Positions 33,180 through 46,770 are shown, numbered from the stretch's first letter. The stretch is DNA of 64,000 nt from Paralichthys olivaceus (GCF_024713975.1 NC_091116.1:680001-744000); one strand, 5' to 3'. Program-made: numbers and translations. Notes: generated by a model from the sequence alone, not told the origin.

Positions 33180-36100
33180 ACTGCAGCAGAATGGGTGTGA
33201 GTTCGTTTCCTGATTTTACAAAACAAAACATGATGAAGTACAGAGGAATAAAACATCCTCGATATTTGAATCTTGTGACAGTGGTTCCTTATGGGGCTCA
33301 TCCTCAGGGGAGCATTTGTATTGCTATTTGTTTGTTGACAAGTAGAAACCAACTAATGGCCCACTAAAAAACAAAGTCGTCAAAAAATGTGCATCCATCT
33401 TCTAGGGAAATGCATGTTTCCTGGAAACTTGGCAGATTTTTTTGCACCATGTAACTGGTAAACAGTTGCTGAGGGCCCAGGCTGTGCGATGGGTGCTCAC
33501 ATCTGGTTTGTGACGGTAAAGCCTCGAAAAAAAGGTGGCAAAAAAAAAGCCAACTGATGATTCAGGAGAATTCCCCAACGAGGACCCACAGTATGTGAGC
33601 AGCCTTTGTCCTCAGGCGGCGGCCTGTGGCGGAAAAAAAACGCTTGAGCTATTCAACAATATCCACTGTCCACACAACAAATACAGTATATGTTGTTTTC
33701 TGTACAGTGTGTTGGACCTTTTCAGTAATGATCTATTAACATTTATAACTTAATGGTTTATCAGAAAGTGTCATTAATTAGATTTTATCGGTGACTTGAC
33801 TCCACCCTTTGATTATGTATAAGCAATTTATAAATCAGTAAATGATAAATAGAAAGTACTTCCAATCGGTGAGTCCCAATTATTTTGATACAAATATATC
33901 AGTGATCAGAAACAGAAGCACACACAAAAAGCTGCTGCACAATCCTGAAGTTCACATATTTGTGTGAATGTAAAAAATCTGATAGAAACAAAATGATAGA
34001 AACAAAACATCTTTACTTTAGATAAGAGTTCATGAGTGCGGGGGGGGGGGGGGGGCGTGTGAGCCACCTAGTGGTGTAAGAGCTTCATTACAAAGACCAG
34101 GACATAAAGAGTGAGGGATTCTCAGCAGCATCTCATGAGTTTGCGTCAACAGCCAATGCAATAACCAAACAAGTCAAAGTTGTATTGACGTCACAGACAA
34201 AAAGAACAATAGTAGAAAAAAGCCCATCGTAAACACAGCCTGCAGACATGTTTGATAAGAAACCATAATACTCTAATATCCTGTGACAGGATATGATAGA
34301 TTATATTATGCATGTTAATCTGCCAAAACGGAAGAATAAAAAAAATCTGATGATATGATATGCACACAGTAGAAGGTGCACACGACGGGTAAACAGGAGG
34401 TGCTGCAAATCAGTAACAGAGCTGCTGAGCTCAGCCAATGTTTGAACTGCTGGAAGCTTTATCACACACAGATCCGTTCTGGCTTCTCCTGGTGCTGATC
34501 CAGCAGTTTCCAAGTAGAGCACAAAGGGTGCAAAGAAAAAAAAAACAACGTCCACCTCACAGGTCATTCAGTTTGAAGTCATAAGACGAAGTGAGAGACA
34601 GGATTTCCTGAACTCACTGAGGCCTTTAAAGTAACACAACTCTGCTAATTGTGATCAACACAAAGGAGAATATAAGTGAGATTGAAAAGATGATGATTTC
34701 ACATTATAGACTGTATAGAAATACAAAACCTTTTAAAAACTACACTGGATATTGCTTCACAATTACCATTCCTCCTATGACGTCAATTGTATCCAGGTTG
34801 ATTTGGACAAATCACAATTTGTCTTTGCCCTTAACCCACAGTTCTGATGCCTGCTTTGTTTTCAGGCTTTAGGAGTTAGAACCACCTGCTTTTCAGTGTC
34901 GGCCTATAAAAGCACTCCCACGCCGGGTTTACACCACAGTCAGGTGACACATGCTCGCTGATCTCTCTGCAGCGACTGGTAACCAAGTGGAGAGTGTTAT
35001 TAAAAGTGGAGAGAGTCCTCGGCCACCCACTGAGATGAATGGACTGGGAGGTGGTCATGTGTGATGCTGGATTAAATCTGTCAAACATGTTGCAAATCTG
35101 CAGAGTCAGTACAGTGTGTCTACACTATGGTATGTGTTTGAAACATGAATCTAGATTCTCTTATATATATTATCCAAATGCCCTTGGAGAGTTCTAACGT
35201 GTCTACCTCCAGAGACTCTATAAATTTATGGATATTTCAAAAATGTATTATCCAAAGAAGCAGTTTCCATTCGTCATAGGTGCCAAAATACATAGACAGT
35301 GTGTATAAATACAAAAAGTATAACAATACGGATGCAACTGTCTGCAGGTGCCGAAGAAACGCTGACTCCACACAACTCAACCCTGCAGGCACCAGCTGAT
35401 TTATCATAGGTGGTCACTCACACTAAAACATTTATGAGTCATTGTTTTATTTTTTTATGATTTATTATAATTATTCTAGCTAAACATATACTGAAGAACA
35501 GTCTTTGCTTAAATGTCTTTTCTGCCCAACAAGCCAAAAACACATAAGAATTACATATAAAAACTGAGAAACGCAGAAAATCCTCATATTTGAGACAATT
35601 AGGCTTAAATTATTGATTAATCATCAAATAGTTATTAGTTCTAATTAAAATACTATAATAATAATAGGAATAGCTGGAAAATATGTATTATTTATGATTG
35701 TTTTGTTATATATGTAGAAGAAAATGTATGAATGTTAATGTGTGTATATACGTATAATGTATCCTCGTATTATGACAAAGTAAATGTTGACCTATGCGAG
35801 ATGGTCATATATTTGTCTCTACTTTTCTTGCTTTGCTGTCAAAGCACTTTGTAAACTCTGTTATAAGTGCTGTATGAATAAATGTCTATTATTATTATGA
35901 TTATTATTATTATATTATAATCCAATCACCAGTAAAAAAGGTACACATCTTATTAATACATAATATTCATACAAATAAGAAAGTAATACTCTTAAACAAC
36001 TTGTACAACAACATGTAATCTTATGAAATTATGTAATTGATGATTATTGTAATATTGTTTTATTATTCTTTAATAATGTTGTTTGCAATTGTATCACTAT

Positions 36101-36240
36101 GATGTAATAATATTGTTTAACCAATAACTCTTTTCCAAATATGCATTATTGTTATTATCATTATTTGAATTCGTGCATTAGTCCACTCGTAAACTCGCAT
36201 GTATTTATCTACTCACTTCTACGGTAATGCTGCTCTGGCC
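33180..36240. other. AT-rich intergenic region between the crystallins and etv5
   Basis: No gene recognised. It contains a long G run at 34038-34056, an orphan TATAAAAG at 34905-34912 and (ATT)n-type runs near 35888-35915. Confidence 0.5.
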
Positions 36241-36289
36241 CTTTAAGAGAGCTGTGGCTCCATAGAGCCATTCATAAAAAACACAAGCC

Positions 36290-36742
36290 ACGCACGTCAG
36301 AGGACTCTCGAAGCCGATTGGCTCGCCCTCTGACTGACTCGGCGCTCTGGCCAATGACAGTGCAGCACAGGGCTCGGTTCAGTTCCCGCATCAGAGCTCT
36401 TCCATTGAGAAAAATCCAAAGGAGCTCGGCGTGTTTTTATATTTGTGTTCTCGCGGAGCTGCGGGGGATGTAGAGGGAGGACGATCTGCCTCCACTTCGT
36501 TTTCACGCTGCCACGAAACTTCACCGATCGAGTGAGTCCCTGCTTCGTTGTTGTGTCACTGCGGCGAGAAGCCGTGCGTGTGTGGGTGTGCGTGTGTTGC
36601 GTTCTTTGTGGGGTTTCCAGAGCCCGTGTCGCCCCCGCTGGCTCAGGTTGAAGAGGCGAACGCCATTTTCTCAGGATCAAAGGAAACACTGCTTCCATTT
36701 CCCACGCGCGTGTCATCTTTTACACATCTGTGACTATGTGTG

Positions 36743-36782
<40 letters not shown>

Positions 36783-36960
36783 GCTGCTGTCGTGAGATTT
36801 TCTCTGTGGCGAAGGCAAATTTCTCAATGGTGCCCCCCCCCACACTCCTCCCTCCCTGCAAGGATCAAGTTTCACTTCATTGAGAAAAACAAGGAGCAGC
36901 TCCCAACGTGCACGCGCCGCGCTGCTCTCCGCTCCGTGCGTCACGCCGAGCTCCATTCAC
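36290..36960 (+). promoter_or_regulatory. GC-rich promoter and noncoding first exon of etv5
   Basis: Base composition changes from AT-rich to CpG-containing at about 36290. A probable 5' UTR exon ends at a gtgagt donor at 36532, in line with the PEA3 family, where the ATG lies in exon 2. The transcription start is not visible. A (GT)n run lies at 36746-36781 in the first intron. Confidence 0.55.
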
Positions 36961-37992
36961 AAATCTCTTCACTTTTACTCCACTTGACTTTATAGTGTTT
37001 CCTCCAACAGCAGTCACGTGGTTTAATCTTGTGTCCCATGAAATTGAATATGATCCACTTTCCTGCTGTTGTTTTCCAAATCCAAGTTCCAAGTCTTTTA
37101 ATCCTCGTCGTGTACTTGGAGTGTCAATGAGCTGAATTTAGAATTGTGATGATGTGGCTGTCTGAAGTTAAAGTCCTCCATCATCACTGCACTTTATCTG
37201 GGCTGGTTTTTAACTTAGCTGAGCGCTGACTTGAATCGTTTCCCCGTCTCCGAAAACAAAGACTTCAGACAAAAGCGCAGAGGTTTCACTGAAACTGAAG
37301 GAAAGAAAACCCATCTTGTAATTATAACTTGCATGTGCTGTTATTATGAGATAACTATCTTATAATTAGAAGTGTAAGACTTCCATCTTGTGATGTAGTT
37401 TACTTTGGGGACTTTTACCCTGATGTTGCACTGAATTTAAACTTTTACTAAGTTTCAATGTGTTTTAATGGGATTATAATAGATGAGAGTAGAAAAGTTG
37501 AAAAGCACTGACTTGTAAATTAGATTATATACTGGAAGCAAATAAATGGGTTAAAACAACTTTATACATCACAAATTGATGGTGTGTGTGAAAGAAGATC
37601 CTGCAGAAGCTCTAGATTTCAGGGTGTCCGGGTGTTCAGGAGACGGCTCAGACAAAAACAAAGTTTCCAGACTTGAGCACTAATTGTTTCCACGATTCAA
37701 AGCGACGGTTATGGGAACTTGGGGACATTTTATTGTGACCGTACGACTGCTGTCTGTTTATCTCCTCAACGCCAGCAACTCACGTCAAGAGTGAATTTAC
37801 AGGCGGTTGCATAATGCCGTCATTGACGACAACACATTTACAGCCACTGTAAACCCAGTGGGAGGTTATGGAGGTTAGAAAAACACAACAGGCACAGTGG
37901 GCGTGTGAGGGGGAATTAGTCCTCCACCATTGATGGTTTCCCTAATCATTCCTCTCATCCCTTCTTCATTCCAGAGTGAAGACTCCTGCAAC

Positions 37993-40900
37993 ATGGACGG
38001 CTTTTATGACCAGCAGGTCCCCTTTGTGGGCCCAGAGACCGTGAGTTTGACACATGACATTAACTCTCGTGCATTTCTCCTCTTTTGCAAACTGTTGATT
38101 TTTTTGCATGCATTCGTTTTTGGCGGTTTGTGTGCACTGAGCAGTTTTGTCGTTAAACCTCCAGAAGGAAGCAGAGATGTGTCTCAGCGACAGGAAAAGG
38201 AAGTTTGTGGACACGGAGCTGGCTCAGGACACAGAGGGTAGGCTCGTCACACCTTGTATAAAAAAAAGTGTGTTGTTAGAGTTCAATAAAGTGGAAGATG
38301 ATTAACTCAAGTCAGATTTATTTATAGAGCACAAAATCAAAATCTGTAAAAGAGAAAAAGAAAGAAGATAAAGTAAAGGAAATGAGAAATTAACAAAATA
38401 GCTGCTTTTAACTTGCACTAAATTTTATATCCCACATTTTTTTGTGAGAATCCAAATGTTGACATTTTCCGGAGCTTGTCCTGCCTGTCCCCGGTAAAAT
38501 GCATCTCAGAATATGTCAATAGAGCGGGTTGACGTTTCTCACATGAGTCAGATGCAAAACTGGGAGAATGCAAATATCTCAGGATGAAAAAAAAGGAGCT
38601 GTTACCTGACAACAAGATTACAGAACTTTTGGTGATAAGGGCAGATGGTTATGATCTACTCAGGCTCCCCCCTCAACCTGAATGTTCCAGACACTTTCTC
38701 ATTGTTGTGAACTCGTCTGACCCGAACAATCTCCTGCTGCGTTCTTCATATGTGAAAGACAAACTCTGGAAAATGTGCAGACCCAGTGATCAACAGAAGC
38801 ATATCAGCAGATCACTGATATAATGAACAAACATTTTGAAAACACTCCGCCAACAGTTCCTTAAAATCAATCAACTTAATTTCACGCACCCATTAATATC
38901 AGTCCCCTGATCATTTCCGAAAAACCTCCAGGATCTGCACACTGATTTGGATCCACACCAAAACTGGACGTGTTCTTCCCTGACTCGTACCACATCCTGC
39001 CACCAAGTTTCGTGGAAATCTGGCCAATAGTTACACAACAAATGCAGATGAACACATAATGTCCTTGGCGGACGTAATCAATTCTGGATTTAACTGATAA
39101 CTAATACAGGTTTTCCAGAACAGGAGTTATATTCAGTGCCGGTTAGAAGTCTAGCAGCTGCACTTTGGCTCATTTGTAATCAGGAGAATGCCCATGGACG
39201 ATTTGTCTGAGCATACAAGGCTTAAAATCTACTTTTTTCCTGAAGCTAACGGCAGCAAGTATCACAGTATTTCATTTGTGGAATTGTTGCTTATATTTCT
39301 TATATTTACTTGTATTTGTTTCCAAACTGTCTTCCAGAACTTTTTCAAGATCTGAGCCAGCTCCAAGAAATCTGGATTGCAGAAGGTGAGACCTGCCAGC
39401 ATCATTAAATGAGAACTGTGGATGATCTGTTATGAGCTGAATTTATTTAACCAAAGGCTTTGATTGGACGCAGTGTGCACGCCTCTCCTACATAACCTGA
39501 AGTATGATGCGTCCCCAGGAAATGTACAGAGACCACTTTTAATTTCCTGTCTCTCCTCCTCCTCCCCCGACAGCTCAGGTTCCTGATGACGAGCAGTTTG
39601 TGCCAGATTTCCAGTCCAATAACCGTAAGTCGCTGCTTCTCCTCCTCTAATATTCATGGCGATGCGCTCAGAGTCGAGCGACAGAGGGGGAACAACACAC
39701 ATTTTTTATGTATGCCTCTTGTAGACTCCTGATAATGTCCCTGAGCAGTTCCATTAAGAGATTTAAAAATAAGCAATAAAACCAGAAGGGTGTTTATCAC
39801 AGATTTGTTAATATGTAAGTAGTACTTTGCTATCGCTTCAATAAAGGAGACATGTTGTGCTGATGCCAAACACGTACATATTTATTGCTTCTTGATTGTT
39901 GCCTCAGCAAAGTGACTCACAGCTCAGGTGATGACGGACATTGTGCTGTGTGATGGAAACATCAGCCGGGTGGTGTCGTCAGTGCAGAATCCAGGAAAAG
40001 CTTTTAAATCACGTCTCTGAAATAGAAAGGAATTGTTGCTTTTTCTGTACAGACTTATTTTTTCCCACTATATGCATAATTCTTGTGATGGCAGATGTTT
40101 CAGTGTCAGGTTATATTTAGAATAAAATGCTGATTATGTATGTGTGTGTGTGTTTGCAGAGATGTTTCATGGCCCGCCCCTGAGCAAAGTGAAACGAGAG
40201 CCCAGTCCGTCCAAAGACCTGTCCCCCTGCAGGACGCCTCAAGCTGACATGTGCCTTTATAGTTACAGGTACAGAATTACCAATGCATCATGTGATAACA
40301 CTGATATTAAAGGATCAGGGGTCACATTTTTTTTTGCAACACCCACCCACTTCCTGTCGTCTCTTCTCACTTCAGTGCCTGTGACAACAAGCCAGCTCCG
40401 ACTCCAGCCCCCACACCTGCACTACAACGTGGCCCCCCCCATCCAACGGGGCCTCCGCCATTACAGAGGCAGCTGCAGCCATCGACCCCGCAGCTGACCG
40501 GTGCCTGTCTGCCAAGCCACGTGTCCGCCATGAGCCCCTCCCACCACCGTGGCCTCCCGCCGACCAGCCAAAACCAGCAGTTTGCTCTGCCACGTCCCCC
40601 CATCAGCTGTCCCACTGCGGCAGCTTTCAGCAGCGAGCAAAGGTGATTATTACCGATTATACGTACTTCCTGTATGACGGTATTGAGAAAAATTCCCTTG
40701 GAACCCTCCAACTTCTGCGTCCGTTCTCACATGATTCAGGTTCCAGCGGCAGCTCTCAGAGCCCTGCTTGTCCTTCCTCCCGCCGGACAAGACCACACAC
40801 AGGCCGTACCCCACCTCAGGCCGTGACGGGCGCCCACTGTACCAGCGCCACCTTTCGGAGCCCCTGGTTGCCCCAGGCCCCCGAGCTTTCAAACAGGAGC

Positions 40901-42595
40901 TGGTGGACCCAAGGTACACGGAGCAAGGGCCCCCCAATCCAGGTCTGGCCCAGCGGCAGACCACCTTCAACCACGTCACGATCAAACAGGAGCCGAGAGA
41001 CTTTGGCTTTGACGCAGGTGTGTGTCGGTGTGTTATCTGCCACATCTTACAAATGCAACCTTCACCGTGAGAGTTAATGTTTAATGCGACCAGAGAAGCT
41101 GGAGCACATCTGTTTTTGTCGTCTGCAAGGGCCACATGAGTGTGTGTGCAGATGTGCGGGTGCAATCTAAAATTTATGACCACTGACTCCATGTGGAAAC
41201 ACCAAACACGACCACATCTGTCTGCATCTGCCTCTGCTGTGAAGTGTATCAAGCCTCTGGTTCATGTGATATCTCAGTTTTGCATCACATATGAGAGAAG
41301 ACATAAAAGACAGTAAATTGATTAACATGGTATTTATTTATTTATCGATCAGCATTCAGAGATCGTGTTGATTTGTGTCTTTCCAGAGGTTCAAACCTGC
41401 CAGTCGACATCATTTGGAAAGTCTCCTGTCTTGTACCAGAACAACAACGGTGAGTTGCGTGTGCTGAGCCTGCAGAGTTTCTCACGTCAACAAATATGAA
41501 TTTTTCTAATTTAATATTTACTTTCCCTGCAGGATTTGGTCACGACAGAGAGCCACGTTTGTACTATGACGACACGTGTGTTGTGCCAGAAAGACTGGAG
41601 GGTAAGCCAAAAAAAAAAAACATGGTGGCTATTGATTATTTTGTGTGATCGATCAGGGGGTTATTAACAGTTGATCATTGTGTCCTCAGGTAAAGTGAAG
41701 CAGGAGGGTTTGCCATACCAGCGCCGTGGCTCCCTGCAGCTCTGGCAGTTCCTGCTCACGCTGCTCGACAACCCGGCCAACGGACACCTGATCGTGTGGA
41801 CGGGACGCAACATGGAGTTCAAGCTGATCGATCCCGAAGAGGTCAGACACCGACTAGAGCTGACGTGGGAATTTGTGAAATATTATTTGATTCTGAAGGA
41901 CGTGAAGAGAATGATGGACCCTAGCGAGTGACAAGGAAGGAAAATTGATGAGATTGAAATCTGTATATAAAAATGGACGTAGACTGAAGAAATGGTCCAG
42001 AAAGTAAAGCGAATGCAAAATTGCCTGAACCCAGTTTTCTGTCAAATGTATATACATAGTTATATATGTATATACATAGTTATATACACAGTACTCAATG
42101 AAAAGACAGATGTCTGATGGATTTTCCTCCTGCCTTGTGTCCAGGTGGCTCGACTCTGGGGGATTCAGAAGAATCGACCGGCCATGAACTACGACAAGCT
42201 GAGCCGCTCGCTGAGGTACTACTACGAGAAGGGCATCATGCAGAAGGTAAAAGGCAGAGAACACGAACATTAGTTTCCACATTTATCAAGAGGGAACTCT
42301 GACAGGAAGAACTATGTAATTGTTACTGATTTCGCTGACCTCTGATTGGCTCTCCCCGAAGGTGGCTGGGGAAAGATATGTCTACAAGTTTGTGTGCAAC
42401 TCCGAGGCGCTGTTCTCCATGGCTTTCCCAGACAACCAGAGGCCGAGCCTGAAGGCCGACCCGGACGCCATCCTGCCCCCGAGCGAGGAGGACGGACTCC
42501 CGCTGCCCGGCTTCGAAGAGGAGGGCCCCTACCTGGCTGACGGAGGGGAGCAGGGCGCCCGGGGGCTGGCTTTCCCTGATGGCTACCTGTACTAG
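37993..42595 (+). CDS. etv5a: ETS variant transcription factor 5-like (PEA3 subfamily)
   Basis: Sequence-specific transcriptional activator downstream of FGF/ERK signalling. I read 12 coding exons: 37993-38040, 38165-38237, 39338-39385, 39574-39624, 40160-40268, 40376-40642, 40740-41017, 41387-41449, 41533-41601, 41690-41841, 42145-42246 and 42362-42595, giving 497 residues (human ETV5: about 510). The N-terminus [16 protein letters not shown] and the acidic activation domain [20 protein letters not shown] are PEA3-type. The [18 protein letters not shown] stretch matches ETV5 better than ETV1 or ETV4. Middle exons carry sumoylation-type KREP and KQEP sites and two RQLSEP/RHLSEP motifs. The ETS domain runs from [20 protein letters not shown] through [20 protein letters not shown] to [11 protein letters not shown]. 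Several residues differ from mammalian ETV5 (NGHLIVW, GRNMEF, ARLWG). The 'a' paralogue is assigned from synteny memory. Poly(A) signal at 43687-43692. Confidence 0.92.
38931..39080 (+). repeat. Dispersed teleost repeat in etv5 intron
   Basis: The segment from 'ggatctgcacactgatttgg' to 'gtccttggcggacgtaatca' matches in order a very common fish interspersed repeat (gatc...ccaccaagtttcgtggaaatc...cttggcgg). Recognised from memory; boundaries approximate and no coding capacity. Confidence 0.6.
42043..42092 (+). repeat. Short AT-rich tandem repeat in etv5 intron
   Basis: TATATACATAGTTATAT-like units occur twice in tandem, then in a degenerate form. Confidence 0.7.
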
Positions 42596-43692
42596 CCTCG
42601 ACAGCCTGGAAGCTGGAGGATAATTTTAACAGGAGGACTCTGAAATTACTGAGCAGTGTTTGAAAAATGTCCACGTATATATGTTTGGCACAGAAAAGAC
42701 CAACTTATCAGATTTTTTTTAAATAAATGTCTCTTATGCCACAAGTTCATTTGCTAAAAGAGAATCTCTAAGACTGTTAATCTGAATTCACTCATTTGGT
42801 TGAGATCTGGTTTGATTTGTTGGGTTCTGGGGCCACTGCCAGCAAGTTTTCAAGATTTAAGTTGTTATATTAGGATAAAAAATGTCAGTAAATACATTAA
42901 TAATATATACAACAAATTTACAAGAACAGGTATTTTAAAAATTGTTTATTTTCTATGATACAACAGTTTCACCTTCACGTTGTTTTTATTTTTCTCTCAA
43001 AATATTTCAATTTTATTCTCCAAATTTACTTTTTCTTGTTGCCCTTAAACTCACAGTAATTCGTCCTCGTGTGCGTGAACTCTGGGATCCGGTATTTCAA
43101 CCAAAAAGTATCTAGAAGCCATGGCACTCCTTCATTGAAAGGGACAAACGTTTCAGTCCTCCTCTAACGTGTATATTAAAGATGTCTTTTGTGTTTCCTT
43201 TTTTTCAAAGCTAATATTTTTGGCATTATACGGACTTGTACGTCTTTTGCTATAACTGTTTTATGACAAAGGTACTGCTACTATTTTTTGATCCTGTAAT
43301 TCTCTGATGCTAAAAACGTCGAGCATGGACTTTCTTACCAATGGCTCAGCAGTTATTGTACCGAGATAGTTAACTGCATTTTGTATAATTCATTTGCTTC
43401 AGTGTGTAGAAAAGATGTATAATTCCATATGAATATATTTTTGCTATAGGCTGTGCGTGCTTGACGTTGTGCTATGAGCTGCAGAGTTTCGCCTGCTTAC
43501 GTGTTGCATTGATTTCAGCCTCTCCGAGAGGTCACAGCCTTTGACCTCTGCAGAGACAGGATGTGGTGGTGGGTGTGGCTGTGTGATGAATGGAGGAGGC
43601 GGAATGTGATGAAAGACGCTGACACAGGTGTGATGTCCACCCTCAGTTACTGTATGTGTGCCTTATGTTATGATCTTTACTGACACAATAAA
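42596..43692 (+). other. etv5 3' UTR (probable)
   Basis: No competing gene is visible between the stop and AATAAA at 43687-43692, with another signal-like AATAAA near 42722. A perfect inverted repeat, AGAGGTCA at 43527-43534 and TGACCTCT at 43542-43549, could form a stem or a nuclear-receptor type site. Confidence 0.5.
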
Positions 43693-43882
43693 CTATTTTA
43701 CTCTTTCCTTTGGCCTCACTGTAGATCTCTTACTTACTTACATGTGGTACATTTTCAAATGATTGATCCATTGTAAATCATTTATTTAAATTATCATAAA
43801 TATTTCAAATTATTATCTTAAAATTTTATTTTAAAAGATTCCCTATATATTTCCATTATAAATTATATACAGTTATTACCGC

Positions 43883-43984
43883 GGGACTACATGTCCCAGG
43901 CTGCACCGCGGTGTTGAAGCGTGCCTTCACGCGCTCCTCGGAAATGTTTCCCTCAGTCGAGGGACGCTCTCTGCAGCACGTGAG
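43883..43984 (+). promoter_or_regulatory. Orphan promoter with ZNF143-type site and splice donor
   Basis: ACTACATGTCCCAGGCTGCA at 43886-43905 matches the ZNF143/SBS promoter motif. It lies in CpG-bearing DNA, followed by a donor-like GAG|GTACGT at 43985. Downstream GCTAAC/TTAGC motifs (44214-44285) resemble those after the irs-like and arpc2 starts in this window. I find no protein-coding continuation; a lncRNA ending near AATAAA at 45372-45377 is possible. Confidence 0.4.
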
Positions 43985-43989
43985 GTACG

Positions 43990-46765
43990 TAACGTTAACG
44001 TCCACGTTATTGCGCTTTCTAAAATAAATGACTAACGCGTGAACACGCGATGTGAGCACGGGTTCGCGTTCACAGTTTGAACAGCGTCAGTTCCTCGCTT
44101 TGAATGCTACATCATGAATGTTTGCTAACAGAAGCTACGGTGCTTTAGCCATGTCGCGAACTGTCGTAACTTCGCACCTCCGCCTCGAATCCTGCGTTAA
44201 AGTGTGTAGCACATTAGCAGCTAACGTGTTTAGCCCTCAGCTTGTCATGCTAGCACGTGTAGCACCGGTATGCTAACGTGCTACAGAAGGACTGACACGT
44301 AACCGAGGCCATGATGTCCACTACAACAACATACTATGACGTATATATATATTTATATGTGTGTACATGTATGCGGGTGTCTGTGAACTTGTAGTATATA
44401 TATAATGAAGAATAATAAACAGTCTGATGAAGTTACAGTTATTTAATTAGAGTTAACATGTCTGATTGAATCTTTGTGCGTTCTCAATACAGGATATTTT
44501 CTAAAAATACTTTTATTGTTTTTTTCTAATGTTATTACAACTTTCTTTTTGTAATTTTACAGCTTTTTTCTCTCTGACTGTAGTCTCTTAATTTCTTCTC
44601 ATTAAATTGAAACTCTTCTGACTTTTTTTCTCATCACACAATATTTAAAATTAGTTTTTTCAATATTTTCAACTTTTTTTTAGGAACTATGATTTTGTTT
44701 CTCAGTAAAATATGACTTAACTTTTCTAATATGACGTTTTTCAAATAAGATCTCAAATGTATTCTTGCAATATCACCTTCATTCTTATTCCCTTATTGTA
44801 ATGTTTGTTTTACTGTGTGACCCAAATACTCCGTCGTAAACTCCTCCCACTGCCTTTCTATCAGTTTACACTGCACATTATTATTTTTGTTGTTACACTG
44901 ATAATGTTGATCTTTGACAACCATCTCTAAATTTAGATACATCTGGTACAGAGTGTGTTGTGTAGGAAAAACTCTCTTTATTACCACTTTGGTTTCTCGT
45001 CAGTATCTCAGTCAATATTCCTGCTGCTAATTCTCTGTCTGGTACTTGTGAGAAGAAGAAACTCAGAGACGAGCTTCAGCTCCAGGGTCAAAACTCAGCT
45101 ACTTCTACAATGAGAAACTGAAGAAGACGCTGGTGTCAGGCCTGAGGGAAACATAGGAATGTAACAGACATTCAGTAAGATGAGGCTGAGTGTTTCTTAC
45201 ACTAGTTTCTGTTTATGACGTTAACTGAGCTTTGAGTTGGATTACATTCAGAATGTAGAGATATTTTTTATTTTGATTGAAATAGTTGCTGAGTAATGAT
45301 GAAACTGTGAATCTGTCTGAATGCTGTAAAAGGAAAACTAATGTAAATCAAATGTTTATTTTGTATTCACAAATAAATGACATTTAATGGATTAAAGAAA
45401 AGCTCCTTGATTATTATTCTGATTAAACATCATTTACACATCGGAGGTGAGGTTTTATTGCAGAGAAACAGGTTGTTATATATTTAAAACTGTGTTGCTC
45501 TTAGTGGATAGAAGTGCATGTGAGTTGTTTGGTCAGCTGCAGTCCCAACTTGTTATTTGTTTTTCTGCATTTCTTAGTTGGAGGTCAGTTTCCTGTCCTC
45601 CCGACTGTTTCTATATACAGAATACATGTGCCCCCTGCTAAACTTTAGGTAGGTCTGTATTTATATTTGTTTAAGAGGCTGAGGCTGTAGTGACCTGCAG
45701 TCACTGGTAGTTTATAATAATAAAATGTGCACATACTGATGTTTAAAATGCTTTTAATACAAAATACAAACCTGGCAGTTACGTAATTATTTATATACAA
45801 AATGATAGAGCCATTGAAAAGCTTCTGTAAAGCATTCAAGCAAGTGTTCCACGAGTGTAACGTGTCGATGTGCTGCCCTCAAGTGGTTCAATCCTGGTAT
45901 AACATAAACGTCTTATTTAATTCTTTAAGTTACTTTTGGAAAAAAGGAGACCAGAGAAATGGAATTTCAAAAAACAAAATGTGATGGAGTTCAGGATTCT
46001 GTCAGTTTTATTCAACACATCCTTTACACATTTTTCTGCTGTATTCTAACACTGCAACAAATCATCAGCTGACAGAGTATGAATATCTCAGTGCCTCTGG
46101 TTTCAAAAAAGCTTGGAACCTCGTAAAACTCCCAAAAGTAAAAAGTAGTAGTGTTAATAACCTAATATCTCAGAAACTAGTACAATCTTGAAATTTCAAG
46201 TTTATTCTCAACATTAGCTCGATTAAATGTTCTATATTTTAACTTAGTTTGACTTTACATTTAAATGTCAATATTTTGACTTTATTCTCAACATGCGATA
46301 TATATTTTAAATCCTCCTGATTTACTCTGGCTTTATTCTCAACATTTCAACATTATTTTCAATATGCCACATTTTGTGAATAATTCTCCATTTCTATCCT
46401 TTATTCTCAAGTTAACTGTCACTGCCGCTGCGCCACACTGTGTGAGGGAGCTGCAAAACCAAACATTTCAAAATCTGGCTTGAAGGACTCAGAGCTACAC
46501 GTAGAGGAAACATTTAAAGGACAGACGAGTAAAGAGTAAAATAAGATCATACAAAAAGATCATCAAAATGAAGAACAACTGATTGACCTTGAGCTAAATA
46601 TGTCCAATATCTGCACACTGGCAGTAGAGGAGTCTGGGGAAAGGTTCTGTACAAAGCCTGTTTTGTTGCTGTGGGCCTGAACCAAACAATGGCGTCCTTC
46701 TTCCACCTTATTGTCAGTCCTGCCGATGTGCTCCAGCACCACGAGGCTGCGTCAACCACACCGTG
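43990..46765. other. AT-rich region without a confident gene
   Basis: No recognisable coding exon. Minus-strand poly(A) signal AATAAA (46007-46012) may end the Ig-receptor transcript, which would make about 46010-46770 its 3' UTR. Confidence 0.4.
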
Positions 46766-46770
46766 CCCAC

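Noticed and set aside
16941-33200. CRISPR arrays, phage or prokaryotic operon features
   Set aside because: Repeats are eukaryotic microsatellites and transposons; genes are intron-containing vertebrate genes.
34038-34056. Long G run as a G-quadruplex regulatory element
   Set aside because: A simple homopolymer with no gene start nearby; length is also prone to sequencing error.
40650-41252. 200-codon minus-strand frame
   Set aside because: Antisense shadow of etv5 exon 40740-41017 extended into introns; no homology.
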